The position numbers and the translations under genes are program-made. Of a DNA stretch of 64,000 nucleotides, positions 1 to 10,666 are shown one piece after another. Source of the DNA: Lumbricus terrestris. Taxonomy: Eukaryota > Annelida > Clitellata > Crassiclitellata > Lumbricidae. The stretch's first letter is position 1. Each line of letters starts with the position of its first letter. The notes under the pieces were generated by a model that was not told the origin of the DNA, made no database searches, and was given only the letters and a program-made list of their open reading frames with translations. Where the stretch lies: NCBI GenBank assembly GCA_949752735.1, contig OX457037.1:14273932-14337931 (forward strand), written 5' to 3'.

Positions 1-1900
1 GGGCTGTGAGGTTCAACCCCTATTTGTCCTAGGACCACACAGTAAAGTTTTAATTGCACACCCCATGCAGCTACACAACAAATCAACGTCTGGACCGTTA
101 TTTTTTTTACTATTCTCATACTGATCTGCTGATTCTACATCACTGCACTCAAATTGTTCTTCAGTTCTACGTTCTACATTTACACATGTCAACAAGATTG
201 TCACAATTGTGGTTAGAAAACATGTGCCTGTGTTTTTCGACAACCTGTACGAGAAATTGTCTCCGATCTACGTTCTTCGTTATCGTTGAGCTGAAATTCT
301 GTATCAAAGCTGCGTCATGTTTGTTCAGCACAGTCATTTACACAGACCAACGTTATGAAAAATCACACGTGGTCTTATACGATTGGCTATCTCGCCACTC
401 TTTCACCGAAAGATCGAGAAAACTATATTTGAACGCAGCATGGTTTGGGAAAAACTTTTAGGAAGAGATAACCCCGTTATTCCACATTAATGAGAACTCA
501 CTGAAAGAACAGAGAGAATTGCTATCTCTTATATCTTAGGTGCTGGTATACCAAGAATGATGTTGCATCATTTTCAGACTTGTCATCTAGAGCAGCATTG
601 CCAGAATTATAAAGCTATGGATTAATTCAAAGAGAGCAGTGACTCTACATGAGAACACCGCCTGACTGTAGATGTCAATCACAAATCTGAGACTTGTTTG
701 GGTTGGATGCCCTGTAATTCACGGTCGTCAACTGTATATGTGATTCGTTTCCATCATAAAGCAATTAGATCTATATTGCCTTACCCATCCAACTTGCTCT
801 GTGATGGCAACAGGCTTGCGAAGTGCTACCGAATTGTTCAATCCAACCATGAATACCAAGAGTTTTGAAAATTCTTGATAGTCATATTTCGAGTATGGCC
901 ACGCTAAAGCTGTTCAGTAATGAATTCTTATGATTTGTTAGATGCAGACTGCAGTAGCATTGGTCGAGGGTTTGGTTGATGGTGAACCAGATTGGAGCAT
1001 TCATCTTTAAATGGCTTGCAGAGCTTAATTACAGACCATTGATGGACAAATTTTTACCAAGGACACAAAGAATGCACCAGGCAACTGGACTTAAAAGATT
1101 TCTGTGATGTTAACAAGATGTTACGACTGATGGCTGATGTAGAAGGGTGCAAGGCACTGCAAGCTCTATTTAATATGCAGTTATTGAAGGCCGTTGTCTC
1201 AAAGCATGTGCCAATAATTAATGCATCACACTCCCACGACTTCCAAAGGTCCAAACTGCAACCGTTGATTCCTGTCCTGGTCCAGGGGTCGACTTTGGCA
1301 CACCAACATGTTTGTACTTCCACCAACTAGAGAAAAAATCAGACTGACAATCTGCTAACCTTATTCATTTCTACTCCACTGATGATTGCCATGTGGAGGT
1401 AGCGACCTGCAATCCTAGTGCACGACATTTACATCATTCGTTTGCTCGAGAGCTTAACTGTCGTCCTTATGCTTGAAAAACCTCATTCGCAAATACAATA
1501 AGGTTGCATATTTGTAGATTTTAGTATTTCAGAGCAATATAAGGTTATTAAGCAATACATAAGCACGCTAGTGGGATCAAAGTGTGGACCTCCGAAAATT
1601 TCAAACTCATAGGCCTATATGTCGCACGTATAATTTGTGACAACTTACACATATTATATGTGAGCTTTGAGCGGCCTCTAAATATTTTCAAAATGTCCAG
1701 AAATTTGGCAGGTACTATCATAGGACCATAAGGAAACTTTTTGGAGGGACTGCATTTCAAGTTTCAAGAAAAATATTTTTCCTGTGCAATCGTGGGACAC
1801 CCTACTGCTCTGCCCAGGGGCCCGTAATTTCGTTGAGGGGCCTGCCCTTGCTCTGTATTCTTTTCACTGCGGACACTAGCTCTTTGCTCGCTTCTTGTTC
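1..1900. other. no recognised gene
   Basis: Short open frames occur on both strands (for example 54-461 on plus and 13-243 on minus), but I recognise no domain, no conserved splice-bounded exon and no clear repeat termini. The plus-strand frames around 230-480 and 1118-1330 could be decayed transposon coding, because stop codons interrupt otherwise long readings, but no family could be named. Confidence 0.3.
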
Positions 1901-1904
1901 TCTG

Positions 1905-2125
1905 CGAAGTCACTCCTACGCTGACGATGTCCAATAGTGTGCCCATTGCTTTGCTGAGGACGCAGACAAAACTGTCCTTCTGGTCTGCGCTTCTGACACC
2001 CTTACAACTTGGCTTTCATCGAATCGACTGCGACTCAACTCTTCGAAGACGCAATTCATATGGATGGCACTCGCCAGCAGCTGGCTAAGATTGACTTGGC
2101 TGCCCTTGCACGTGTGTTTCCTCTT
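1905..2125 (+). pseudogene. LINE reverse transcriptase fragment (CR1/L2-like)
   Basis: The sequence encodes a YADD catalytic box (SYADDVQ, near 1914-1934). After a gap follow the thumb-side motifs TTWLSSNRLRLNSSKTQFIW and, one frame over, GTRQQLAKIDLAAL. The WLSSNRLxLNSSKTQ block matches the piece at 14887-15447 on the minus strand, so both come from related CR1/L2-type elements. The reading is broken by at least one frameshift and one stop. No upstream palm motifs and no 3' end are visible, so this is a short internal relic. Family assignment rests on motif recognition only. Confidence 0.75.
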
Positions 2126-2458
2126 GTGGCCTTCTCTACCCTTTTTAAATTTTTTTAGCTTTAATTTGGTTATTGACACAACAGAGCATCACAGTATCAA
2201 TAGATTAAATCAGTTTTTAAACAATAATTAAAAAGAAAACAAACACAGTGTCTACCCGCAAGCTTTCTTCTCGGTGTCAAAGGGTAATCCCTAATGGAGC
2301 AACAATGCTCCGCTGCCAGGGAACCCCTTTTGAAATTTCACTAAATTTAATTTAAGTAGGTAGCAAAGATGAACAAGCAGCAACCAAAATATCTTCAAAG
2401 GTACATGTATATCAGCATATTGCATACATTTCTTCATTCCAACCCAATTAGATGCTGT

Positions 2459-3731
2459 TTAACCCTCGAATGCCCAAGGGGGTGGGTCCGACCGGACCCT
2501 AGGCCCGTTTTTTCCGGATAACTTTTTAACGGCTATAGATCTGCAAAAATGCTTTTAGGACATCCTAAAACAACCATTTGGGCATCGAATGGTATATTTT
2601 GCGTGAGTATTGTCCAACCCTGTACCCCACAACCACAGCATATACTAAGGGTACCGCAAGATATGCGGCTATTAGTCATACATGCGTATGGTTACTGGCC
2701 AATAAATAAATGGTCAGCGCACGTTATATGAAATAAAGATTCATATAAATTGTTGAAATTAGAATTACTGACATTTTAACACTATGTTTTGCCTATGTTT
2801 GCAGCACAGAATTTGAAAGTCTGCAAGTCTGTGTAGGCCTATCACAGCAATAATTGCACACAACAGGCGTGCATCAAAACGGAGGATTAGGACAGTTCAT
2901 ACAAACGGTGGCAACCGTCCTGTCAAGGTTACGCGAGTAAATGGCTCCGCTTTTCTTCTTTGCCGGTGATGTTGTAGACGGCAGTGGCCTACCCTTCTTA
3001 CTCGACCCACAAGTAGGCCAGGCCTAACACCACACAGTAACACAGCCGTTCGTACTTTCCCTTCCTACGCAATTGCTTGAAAATTACCTCTTTCAATTGT
3101 AGCATGGTGTTATCGGGTCAGGAACCCCTCTGAGAAGTTTCTCTTGAAGTGGCGCTATACAAATTTGCAATTGCGACTACAATTTAGTCTACCATAATGC
3201 AACTGGTCCGTCGATAGCTGGAAGTGAGAGCAGCTGACTTGCATGCGGACGCGCCGGACGTATTATAGCCTCCTTCGGTAAATGACGCAGGGAAGCATAA
3301 ATGTATATCACGAGATTTTTACACTATTATTTTACACCAGGTGGTGCTATTGTGATAATATTTATAAGATACATCATTCGATTGCAAATTCATTTGGGAT
3401 CACATAGAACTAAATTCTGTAACGATATTCCAATCCCTTCTCAAGATATTAACATGAAAACATTAGGCATCCTTCGGTAAATCACGCAAGCAAGCATAAA
3501 ATGTGTATCACGAGATTTTTACACTCCTATTTTGCGCCAGGTGGTGCTATTGTGATATAGGTCTATAGGATACATCAATCGATTGCAAATTCACTTGGGA
3601 TTACATAGAACCAAATTCAGTAACGATATTCCAATCCCTTCTCAAGTTATTCACAAAAAACGTTGGGGTCCGCGCGGACCCCCCCTTGGGCCTTCGTGTA
3701 CCAAAAAATACCTTGGGCACTCGAGTGTTAA
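2459..3731. mobile_element. piggyBac-like non-autonomous element with TTAA target sites
   Basis: TTAA tetranucleotides lie at both ends (2459-2462 and 3728-3731). Inside them the termini are inverted: the left reads CCCTCGAATGCCCAAGG and the right end, read on the minus strand, CACTCGAGTGCCCAAGG. Farther in, both ends carry a GGTCCG...CGGACC palindrome. TTAA duplication followed by a C-rich terminus is the hallmark of piggyBac-type transposition. No transposase ORF is present in the 1.27 kb, so the copy is non-autonomous. A direct duplication occupies 3272-3650. Confidence 0.8.
3272..3652. repeat. two-copy direct repeat, about 195-bp period, inside the TTAA element
   Basis: The block starting TCCTTCGGTAAATGACGCAG (3271) recurs near 3470 as TCCTTCGGTAAATCACGCAA. 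Both copies continue through CACGAGATTTTTACACT, GGTGGTGCTATTGTGAT and CCAATCCCTTCTCAAG. The copies differ by scattered substitutions and small indels. The duplication lies in the right half of the TTAA-flanked element. Confidence 0.85.
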
Positions 3732-3990
3732 ATTCTTTTAAAAATATTCCTACAGTAGGCACATTAGTCAAAGAAACAGGTAAAGAATTTCACACACGGT
3801 CCACGATAAGAAATACAAAACTGCCTAGTTTTAGTAGGCCTACGTGCAAAATCTTTATGGTATTTATTACAGGATCTGGTGTAGGTCTACTGACTGTGAA
3901 CACCCATATTACAATGAAAGTATTTAGTAAACGATTCTGGTAATAGCTCATGTTTAAATCTATACATAAATATCCCAATCTGCAACTCAT

Positions 3991-4975
3991 TTATATTTGA
4001 CAATGACAATATTCTAAGTTTTCTAAAGCATGTATTGTAGAGGTACTTTCATTATATTTAAGACTACAAATAATCCGAACAATACGTATACGCTTCTGAA
4101 GTAGAATTAGTCTGGTCAAATGAGAGTGATAGTTTGAGGCCCAGTTAATATTGCAATAGGAGAAGTAAGGAAGAATGAGAGTGTTATACAGGTTGATCAG
4201 GATAGGTCTCTGTAGCACATGCCGAATCCGGTAGATGATTTCAACGTTTTTAGCAACTTTTTGGGTTATTATTGAAACACGGTGATTGAAAGTCAAGTGT
4301 TCATCAACATAAACACCTACAAATTTTGTAGTAGCGACTTGGGTAATTTCTTTGCTATCAATTTTGATACCAGTATTAAGGATCGGGAGGATTTTATTTT
4401 TTGAACGAAATATAATGTAATTAGTTTTGGATAAGTTTGAGGATAATAATTTATTGGCCTTAAACCATTCAGAAAGACAATCTGATTCCTTTTCCGCTCT
4501 GGCATACAACGATTCAAGAGATTTATCAGATAGAAATGCAATGGTAGGCCTATCATCTGCAAAAATTATGAAACGAAAGCTTGATGAAAAATTTGTAATG
4601 TCATTTATGTATATCAGAAATAGCAGTGGACCCAATATCGACCCTTGTGGCACTCCACATCTGATACTCAATTGCTCCGAGAGATGATTATCATATGAGA
4701 CATATTGTTTTCTGTTATGAAGATAGTCACAGAACCATGCAAGTCCAATCTCTCTGACACCATAGTGCTCAAGTTTACTAATAAGAATTTTATGATCGAC
4801 AGTGTCGAATGCTTTGAATAAGTAACAAAAAATCCTGATAGAGAATAGCTTATTATCGATAGCCTCAGTAATTTTTTTATGCATTTCTAATAGCGCCATG
4901 AATGTGGAGTGACCTGTTCACCATATTGGCTGTTAGTTATAGTCATTTTTGATTCCAAGTAATTTGTTAGTCTCA
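3991..4975 (-). pseudogene. LINE reverse transcriptase fragment, frameshifted
   Basis: A 302-residue open reading (3991-4899) covers the palm to thumb of a non-LTR reverse transcriptase. Visible motifs are KAFDTVDHKIL, GVPQGSILGPLLFLIYIND and FADD. Upstream of it on the minus strand, about 4900-4975, the reading continues in another frame (NSQYG, then GHSTFMALL), so a frameshift separates the two. The residue that should be the first palm aspartate (FLDLxKAFD in relatives) is tyrosine here (FCYLFKAFD), so the copy is catalytically dead. It is close in sequence to the intact ORF at 6508-9726. There is no endonuclease domain; it is 5' truncated. Confidence 0.85.
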
Positions 4976-5009
4976 GATGCATCATTTTTCAAAATATTTG
5001 GAAATACCT

Positions 5010-5545
5010 CTGCTCGAGAGTCGAGACCTTGGTGTCATCTTAGACCAACAACTCTCCTTCTCTAAACATATCTCTACAATGCCACGTGCCTGCTATTTTC
5101 ACGTTCGACAGTTGCGCGTTGTAGGTCTCTCTCTCTCCCTCTTCCGCACCTTCTTTCTACTCCTGTCCATGCCTTTGTTTGAAGGCGTTTGGATTACTGC
5201 TCCTCTCTTTTTGTTGACCTCCCACAGGTCCGCCTGAACTCCTTGGTTAGGGTCCTTCGATCTGCAGCACGCTTGGTTGGTGGCATCTCCCGGTATGATC
5301 GTGTTTCTGCCTTCATGAGGGACGACCTCCACTGGCTTTCATCGCATCAACGCATTGCTTATAGAGTCTAATCTATTGCTTGGCACTGCATGTGTCCTGG
5401 CTCAAGCTCCATCCTACCTATGTTAGCTATATTTACCCATGTCTCCGGTTCTGTGGGCCGCCGTTCACTGCGCTCAGCTGCCCGTGATGATTATCTTGTC
5501 CCCTTTTCTCGTACCACTACCATGCAGAGAAGAGCATTCTCGGGG
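5010..5545 (+). pseudogene. LINE C-terminal fragment (CR1/L2-like), decayed
   Basis: Blocks typical of the region after the RT palm appear in order but in different frames: ESRDLGVILDQQLSFSKHIS, MDYCSSLFVDLPQVRLNSL, RSAARLVGG, DDLHWLSSHQRIAYRV and finally RRSLRSAARDDYLVPFSRT. The same order (RDLGVTLD, IDYCNSVLAGLPKVRL, LNSAARLIARLP, EQLHWLPLSARIQFKV) is seen on the minus strand at 14887-15447. At least two frameshifts separate the blocks, and the reading stops abruptly at about 5545, before the expected WNSLP motif. Confidence 0.75.
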
Positions 5546-5559
5546 TGGGTCCAGCTGGA

Positions 5560-5725
5560 AGTGACTTTGGTTAGCCAATCTGACCTCACTTGACCGTAAA
5601 GTGACTTGAGGTCGACTTGAAGTTGACGACTTGAAGCCAAAACGACTTGACCCGACTTGGCAGAAAAACAACCGACATCCGACTTCCGACAAGTCAAGTC
5701 ACTTGAAGTCGACTTCTGACATGGT
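5560..5725. repeat. degenerate ACTTGAAGTCG tandem repeat
   Basis: Variants of TGACTTGA, GACTTGAAG and CGACTT recur throughout, with no clean period. The stretch abuts the truncated LINE fragment that ends near 5545. The words resemble the AAGTTGAAGTTGACAAG tail of the LINE at about 10150-10180, so this could be an expanded LINE tail, but that link is inferred. Confidence 0.6.
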
Positions 5726-6188
5726 AATGGCCATTAGCCGAGACCTACACACGGCTAATAAGGCAAGAAATCAAACCAATTTTGCCTGGCAAGCATCAAT
5801 TTCAAGCATACCATCTTACAGTAGGCTATTACTTGTAGGCTAGTCCTACTCACTGACAGTGAAGTCTTTCATTGTTCGATTTGCCCTGTAATGGTTTTTC
5901 CGTCTGCCGACAACTGCAGATGCAGCGCGCCAAAGTAGCCCACACAATTGATTTATTAGTAGGCCTTGTAGATCCAGCTTTCTTTGTGTCGAATTCACTG
6001 ACCACTAGAAGTTCACTGATTTGCTCATGTTCATGTCTCGAGAAGCACACGTGCAAGCATTTTATTAACATTTTATTTCACCATTTTTATTAAGCGCATA
6101 GGCCTACCTACATCTACAATGTACGCGTGACGTTTTAGCATAGAATATCAAATTATCTGAACAGATCGGCAGACGGCAGTTGCCGATA

Positions 6189-6449
6189 CCGGTGTAAAGG
6201 TTTCAAATTACCCCATCCTAAACATTACTCCCCTGAAAACTGTAAATTGTATCAATCATCGCATTTATTGCACTAAAAATGTCAGAAAAATCATCCCGCT
6301 TCTTGTTTTGGTCTGAAGAATTTCATCCGTTATCCCACTTCGTCGTTTGTTATCAATATTTTCATCTGCAACTAAAATAGACCTACTAATCGCCGCTGAA
6401 GTTACAATGAAGAAATGGCTTCGAGACTATTATTTTTTTCGGATCAAAA
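6189..6449. mobile_element. fold-back element copy A, left half
   Basis: This half starts with the terminus CCGGTGTAAAGGTTTCAAAT. It continues through blocks shared with the other copies (GCATTTATTGCACTAAAAAT, CATCCCGCTTCTTGTTTTGG, TTTGTTATCAATATTTTCAT) to the central loop CGCCGCTGAAGTTACAATG and TTCGGATCAAAA. The matching right half resumes at about 10184. The LINE at 6450-10183 therefore splits one fold-back copy. Confidence 0.85.
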
Positions 6450-6507
6450 ATGCCGTATTTAATTACTGTATTTAATTACTGTATTATTTAATTACTGTAG
6501 TGTATGC

Positions 6508-9500
6508 ATGGACATAATTAAGCCAGAAGATGACTTTATCTGCATTTTATGTGGCATTCCCTGCCATGAATATTGTATTGTTAACAACAACACTAAATTG
6601 AATAAGGACTCTTGGACATGCAAAGATTGTATGGAAAATTCCCAACTACCCAATGAGGAACTTTACTCAGCACCTGATCTCTTAAATTTTGATAAACTTC
6701 CTAAATTTAATATCTTGCAAATATCAGATGATGACTATCTTGGTAAACCCTGCTTTAATAATAATGACTTAGATTCTGATTCTAATTACTTTGTGGATCT
6801 TGTAAGAGAATGCAAGTACTTAACTCCCACGCAGGCTGCTAATGGATTCCATAATGGCACACCATCCTTCACTATCATGCATCTTAACATTAGAAGCATA
6901 AATTTCAAATTGAACCAGGCTCAATCTTTATTACAACAATTACCTGCCTCGATTTTTGCAGTCACTGAGACTTGGCTGACTGATAGCACTGCAGACACAA
7001 TTCATATTCCTGACTACACATTTATCTACAGAAATAGAAAGGAGGGAAAGGCAGGGGGTGTTGGAATTTTTATCAGAGAAGATATTGACTCCAGAGAAAT
7101 GACCATCCCCGAACAATTTACAACATTTGAAAGCCTATTTATCACTGTTCCCTGTCAAAAGGACACAGACATCATAGTAGGAGTCATCTACAGGCCACCT
7201 GGCACTAACCTGGATCTTTTCAACACTGAGTTTGAATCATTAGTTGACTCCTTAACGATCAATAAAAGTAGAAAAAAGAGGATTTTTATAGCTGGAGATT
7301 TTAACATTAATTTATTAGCATCAGATTCTCACAGTCCCACCAATGATTTCATTGACTGTCTCACCTCTGACCACTTTCTTCCAACAATACTCCAACCCAC
7401 AAGAATAACTACTACCACAGCCACATTAATTGACAACATTTTTACTAATTGTGCTGCATCGGTTACTAACTCTGCTATAATAGCATCTGACATTTCGGAC
7501 CACCTGCCTATTATTACTTGGGTTGAAAACACCTCCAAACCTCTAAATAAATCCAGTTATCTCCAACTAACAAGAACTATTAATGACAACACCATTCTTA
7601 AATTCAGACATCTATTAGAGAACATAGATTGGTCACCCATCTTATCTCTCTGTAGTAATAATGAAGCTGACTTAGCATATACCTCATTTGTAAAATTAAT
7701 TAAACAAAATTACGATCTAGCTTTTCCTCTAAGACCAAAGTCGACTACTAAAAGAAAAACTCCTCAAAATGCTTGGATGACTCAAGGACTATTAAACTCT
7801 ACTAAAAAGAAAGAAAAACTTTATATTAAATTTATAAAAAATCCCAACCCTGTAAATAAAGCCATATTTACCACCTATCGCAATAAATACAAAACTATTC
7901 GTACAAAAATGGAACAAGATTACTATGCCAATGAATTTGCCAAGTATAATGGCAACATAAAAAAAACGTGGCAGTTAATTAAATCTATTGTTAATACTGA
8001 AAATAGGGATATACTATTAAAAGAAATAATAGTAAACGGCAAAATAACTGATGATTCAGAACTTATAGCACATACATTTAACACTCATTTTACTAATTTA
8101 CCCAAACTTTTAGCACAAAAAATACCACCCTCTATCAGACCTTACCAAGATTACATGCCAGCTTCCTCACTTAATTCCTTTGCTATCCTGCCTACTTCCT
8201 TCCATGAGCTAATAACTATTAACAAAACCCTTAAAGACACCTACAGTACCGGTGCTGATGATTTGAATCCGCACATATTGTCTCCTCTTATGGACTTATT
8301 AGCTTCTCCACTTAGTGAGGTGATAAATTGTTCACTTAGAACTGGAATAGTTCCGTCTGACATAAAATTAGCAAAAATAACACCCATTTATAAACAAGGA
8401 AATAAAAATGAGGTTTCAAATTTTAGACCGATTTCTATACTACCATTTTTTTCTAAATTGTTTGAGAGGGTAATGTACGACCGCCTGTACTCCTTTATTA
8501 ACCAGAACAAAATTTTGTACCCTTTTCAACATGGCTTTCAAAGAGAACACTCAACCTTCATGTCATTGCTGGATATACAAGCCAAAATATCTCAAGCCAT
8601 GGATAATAATGAATATTCCATTGGCATTTTTCTTGACTTAGCTAAGGCCTTCGATACCGTCAACCATAATATCCTGCTAAATAAACTTGAGAATTACGGG
8701 ATCAGAGGTATTGCACTTACTTGGTTCACAAATTACTTAAATAACCGTTACCAACAAGTCTCATGTAATGGGAAATTATCCAGCTTCCAAAAGATTGATT
8801 TTGGGGTCCCTCAGGGCTCAATCCTGGGGCCTCTTTTATTTCTAATATACATAAATGACCTTCCTAATTCTGGAACTTTTTTACATTACATCCTATTTGC
8901 TGATGATTCAAACGCTTTTTACTCTCACTCCTCTTATGAAGAATTGATTAAAATAGCAAATAACGACCTAGAAATGGCTAGTGAATGGTTCAAAGCCAAT
9001 AAGCTTTCACTGAACATAGCCAAATCTAATTATATAATTTTTAGATCTAGTAAAAAGAAATTTGCTCCACCTCCTGATAATAACCTACTAATTGAAAATA
9101 TTTCCTTACCGCAAGTATACTCGACTAAATTCCTGGGTGTACATATCGACCAGCACTTAAAATGGAATATACATACAGCTGAACTGTCTAAAAAAATCTC
9201 CAAAAATATAGGCATAATTCACAGAATAGCCTATCTTCTTCCACTTCATATACTAAAATCATTATATTTCACACTTGTACACCCATACTTAAGTTACTGC
9301 AATCTCATTTGGACATCTACATATGACACTCACCTAACTAAGCTAAATAGACTGCAGAAAAAAGCCATAAGAATTATTACTAAATCTCCCTTTAATGCTC
9401 ACACTAGCCCCTTATATAATCAGTTGAACGTGCTAAAAATATCCCAAATTAAATTCATACAAACTAGTACATTTATGTATAAATATGACAACAACCTTCT

Positions 9501-9726
9501 TCCACTTGCATTCTCATCCTATTTTAGACCTAACTTATATACTAAAGCCATTAGAAATAATAGAATCTACATAAGTGTCTTTGCTAAAACAAACACTAGA
9601 AAATTTTCTATTAAGTATCAGGGTCCTCTTTTATGGAATAATATACCAGAAAATATTCGTGCATCCAGGAGTCTCGATCGATTTAAATCCCAAATCCGTG
9701 CACACACATTAAAAAATGTAAAATGA
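6508..9726 (+). CDS. LINE ORF2: endonuclease and reverse transcriptase, 1072 aa
   Basis: One uninterrupted frame encodes the enzyme that nicks target DNA and copies the element RNA into it. Domains in order: a cysteine-rich PHD-like start (residues 1-45, CILCGIPCHEYC...WTCKDC, lacking the first cysteine pair of a full PHD finger); an APE-type endonuclease (about 123-345, with MHLNIRSIN, TETWL, YRPPG, GDFNINL and SDISDHLPI); and a reverse transcriptase (about 590-880, with FLDLAKAFDTVNH near 708, GVPQGSILGP near 765 and FADDSN near 797, where most relatives have YADD). The C-terminal WNNIPENIR block is also present. All catalytic residues I can locate are intact. I chose the first ATG of the open frame; the partial PHD finger suggests the true start was further upstream. 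The clade is jockey/CR1-like but not fixed. Confidence 0.9.
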   Translation: MDIIKPEDDFICILCGIPCHEYCIVNNNTKLNKDSWTCKDCMENSQLPNEELYSAPDLLNFDKLPKFNILQISDDDYLGKPCFNNNDLDSDSNYFVDLVRECKYLTPTQAANGFHNGTPSFTIMHLNIRSINFKLNQAQSLLQQLPASIFAVTETWLTDSTADTIHIPDYTFIYRNRKEGKAGGVGIFIREDIDSREMTIPEQFTTFESLFITVPCQKDTDIIVGVIYRPPGTNLDLFNTEFESLVDSLTINKSRKKRIFIAGDFNINLLASDSHSPTNDFIDCLTSDHFLPTILQPTRITTTTATLIDNIFTNCAASVTNSAIIASDISDHLPIITWVENTSKPLNKSSYLQLTRTINDNTILKFRHLLENIDWSPILSLCSNNEADLAYTSFVKLIKQNYDLAFPLRPKSTTKRKTPQNAWMTQGLLNSTKKKEKLYIKFIKNPNPVNKAIFTTYRNKYKTIRTKMEQDYYANEFAKYNGNIKKTWQLIKSIVNTENRDILLKEIIVNGKITDDSELIAHTFNTHFTNLPKLLAQKIPPSIRPYQDYMPASSLNSFAILPTSFHELITINKTLKDTYSTGADDLNPHILSPLMDLLASPLSEVINCSLRTGIVPSDIKLAKITPIYKQGNKNEVSNFRPISILPFFSKLFERVMYDRLYSFINQNKILYPFQHGFQREHSTFMSLLDIQAKISQAMDNNEYSIGIFLDLAKAFDTVNHNILLNKLENYGIRGIALTWFTNYLNNRYQQVSCNGKLSSFQKIDFGVPQGSILGPLLFLIYINDLPNSGTFLHYILFADDSNAFYSHSSYEELIKIANNDLEMASEWFKANKLSLNIAKSNYIIFRSSKKKFAPPPDNNLLIENISLPQVYSTKFLGVHIDQHLKWNIHTAELSKKISKNIGIIHRIAYLLPLHILKSLYFTLVHPYLSYCNLIWTSTYDTHLTKLNRLQKKAIRIITKSPFNAHTSPLYNQLNVLKISQIKFIQTSTFMYKYDNNLLPLAFSSYFRPNLYTKAIRNNRIYISVFAKTNTRKFSIKYQGPLLWNNIPENIRASRSLDRFKSQIRAHTLKNVK

Positions 9727-9991
9727 ACAACCCATTTATTCCGTGTTTTTTCCTCCATTCTTTTTAAGTTGAGCAGAGGGAAGGTATCCCACTGCTGTTA
9801 TTTAATTGATTCCAAAAATACTGCCATTTCTATCTGTTTTCTAATCTATTATCATTAATCATATAATAGTGAAGAATTTTTTCCTTTGGTAAATAGGCCC
9901 CAATAGCGGGATCACTCCCTTCGGGTAGCCTATTGCTCCCTACATTTCACAGTAATAACTGTACACTAAGCTATACCATTCGCAATCATTG

Positions 9992-10130
9992 ACTGCAATT
10001 AATCACTTTGTGTTCTATTATGAATGCATAATTGTTAACTGCAATTAATCACTTTGTGTACTATTATGAATGCATACTTGTTAACAGCAATCAATCGCTT
10101 TGTGTACTATTATGAATGCATAATTGTTTG
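9992..10130 (+). repeat. 46-bp tandem repeat, about three copies, in the LINE 3' UTR
   Basis: ACTGCAATTAATCACTTTGT starts at 9992 and 10038, and the related ACAGCAATCAATCGCTTTGT at 10084. Each is followed by an ACTATTATGAATGCATA-like block. The exact 46-bp spacing shows tandem duplication between the ORF stop and the tail. Confidence 0.9.
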
Positions 10131-10183
10131 TTTTATATTTTTGGGATCAATAAACAAGTTGAAGTTGACAAGTTGAAGTTGAA

Positions 10184-10388
10184 AAAATTGATAACATACC
10201 ACGAAGTGGGGTGACGGATGTAAATCTTCAGACCAAAACAAGAAGCGGGATGATTTTTCTGATTTTTTCAGTGCAATAAATGCGATGATTGATGCAAATC
10301 TAGTGTCCGGGGGTAATCTGAAACCGGTTTCAAGTTACCGGGGGGGGGGTAATGTTTAGGAGGGGGTAATTTGAAACCTTTGCATCGG
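10184..10388. mobile_element. fold-back element copy A, right half
   Basis: From ATTGATAACATACCACGAAG through CAAAACAAGAAGCGGGATGA and GTGCAATAAATGCGATGATT to GGTAATTTGAAACCTTTGCA. This is the inverted counterpart of 6189-6449, separated from it only by the LINE. Confidence 0.85.
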
Positions 10389-10442
10389 TAAAATATCAGT
10401 AGACTAAGTCTCTGTTTAGCAAAGCTTTGATTATATATATAT

Positions 10443-10666
10443 GCTAGCTGGGGTACCCGGCGTTGCCCGAAAAATTTAGGATACGACCCGCTCCCGGCCA
10501 CAACCACACCACACTCCACCGCATCACACCACCACCCCACAACACCTCACCACACTCCGACCTCCACCGGTACGCCACTCGTGAAATTTGGGTTTTCGGA
10601 AAATTCCTTCCACCCCACCCCCAATCCCCCATACCCCACACCCTTCCCCACCTTCTCCCCCAACCC
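10443..10666. repeat. C-rich low-complexity tract of unknown family
   Basis: After CTAGCTGGGGTACCCGGCG comes a tract of CCACACC, CACCCC and CCATACCCC words that resumes after the hAT-type element at 11786-11819. The element therefore landed inside a longer C-rich repeat. Short open frames here are proline-rich artefacts of base composition. Confidence 0.5.

Larger units (their letters stand above)
6450..10183 (+). mobile_element. LINE (non-LTR retrotransposon) inserted in fold-back copy A
   Basis: The body comprises a short AT-rich leader with three TATTTAATTACTGTA-like repeats (about 6450-6500), one long ORF (6508-9726), a 3' UTR with a 46-bp tandem repeat (about 9990-10130) and a terminal tail of AAGTTGAAGTTGACAAG units ending in an A-run. 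On both sides the sequence belongs to one fold-back copy: CGGATCAAAA on the left and AAAATTGATAACA on the right, which are contiguous in copies at 11.9 and 42.9 kb. Any target duplication is only about AAAA. The 5' end may be slightly truncated. Confidence 0.9.

Noticed and set aside
13..243. Minus-strand 76-residue frame with a hydrophobic start, possible signal peptide
   Set aside because: Too short, no splice signal in a consistent phase, and the overlapping plus-strand frame is longer. No link to the CUB gene could be shown.
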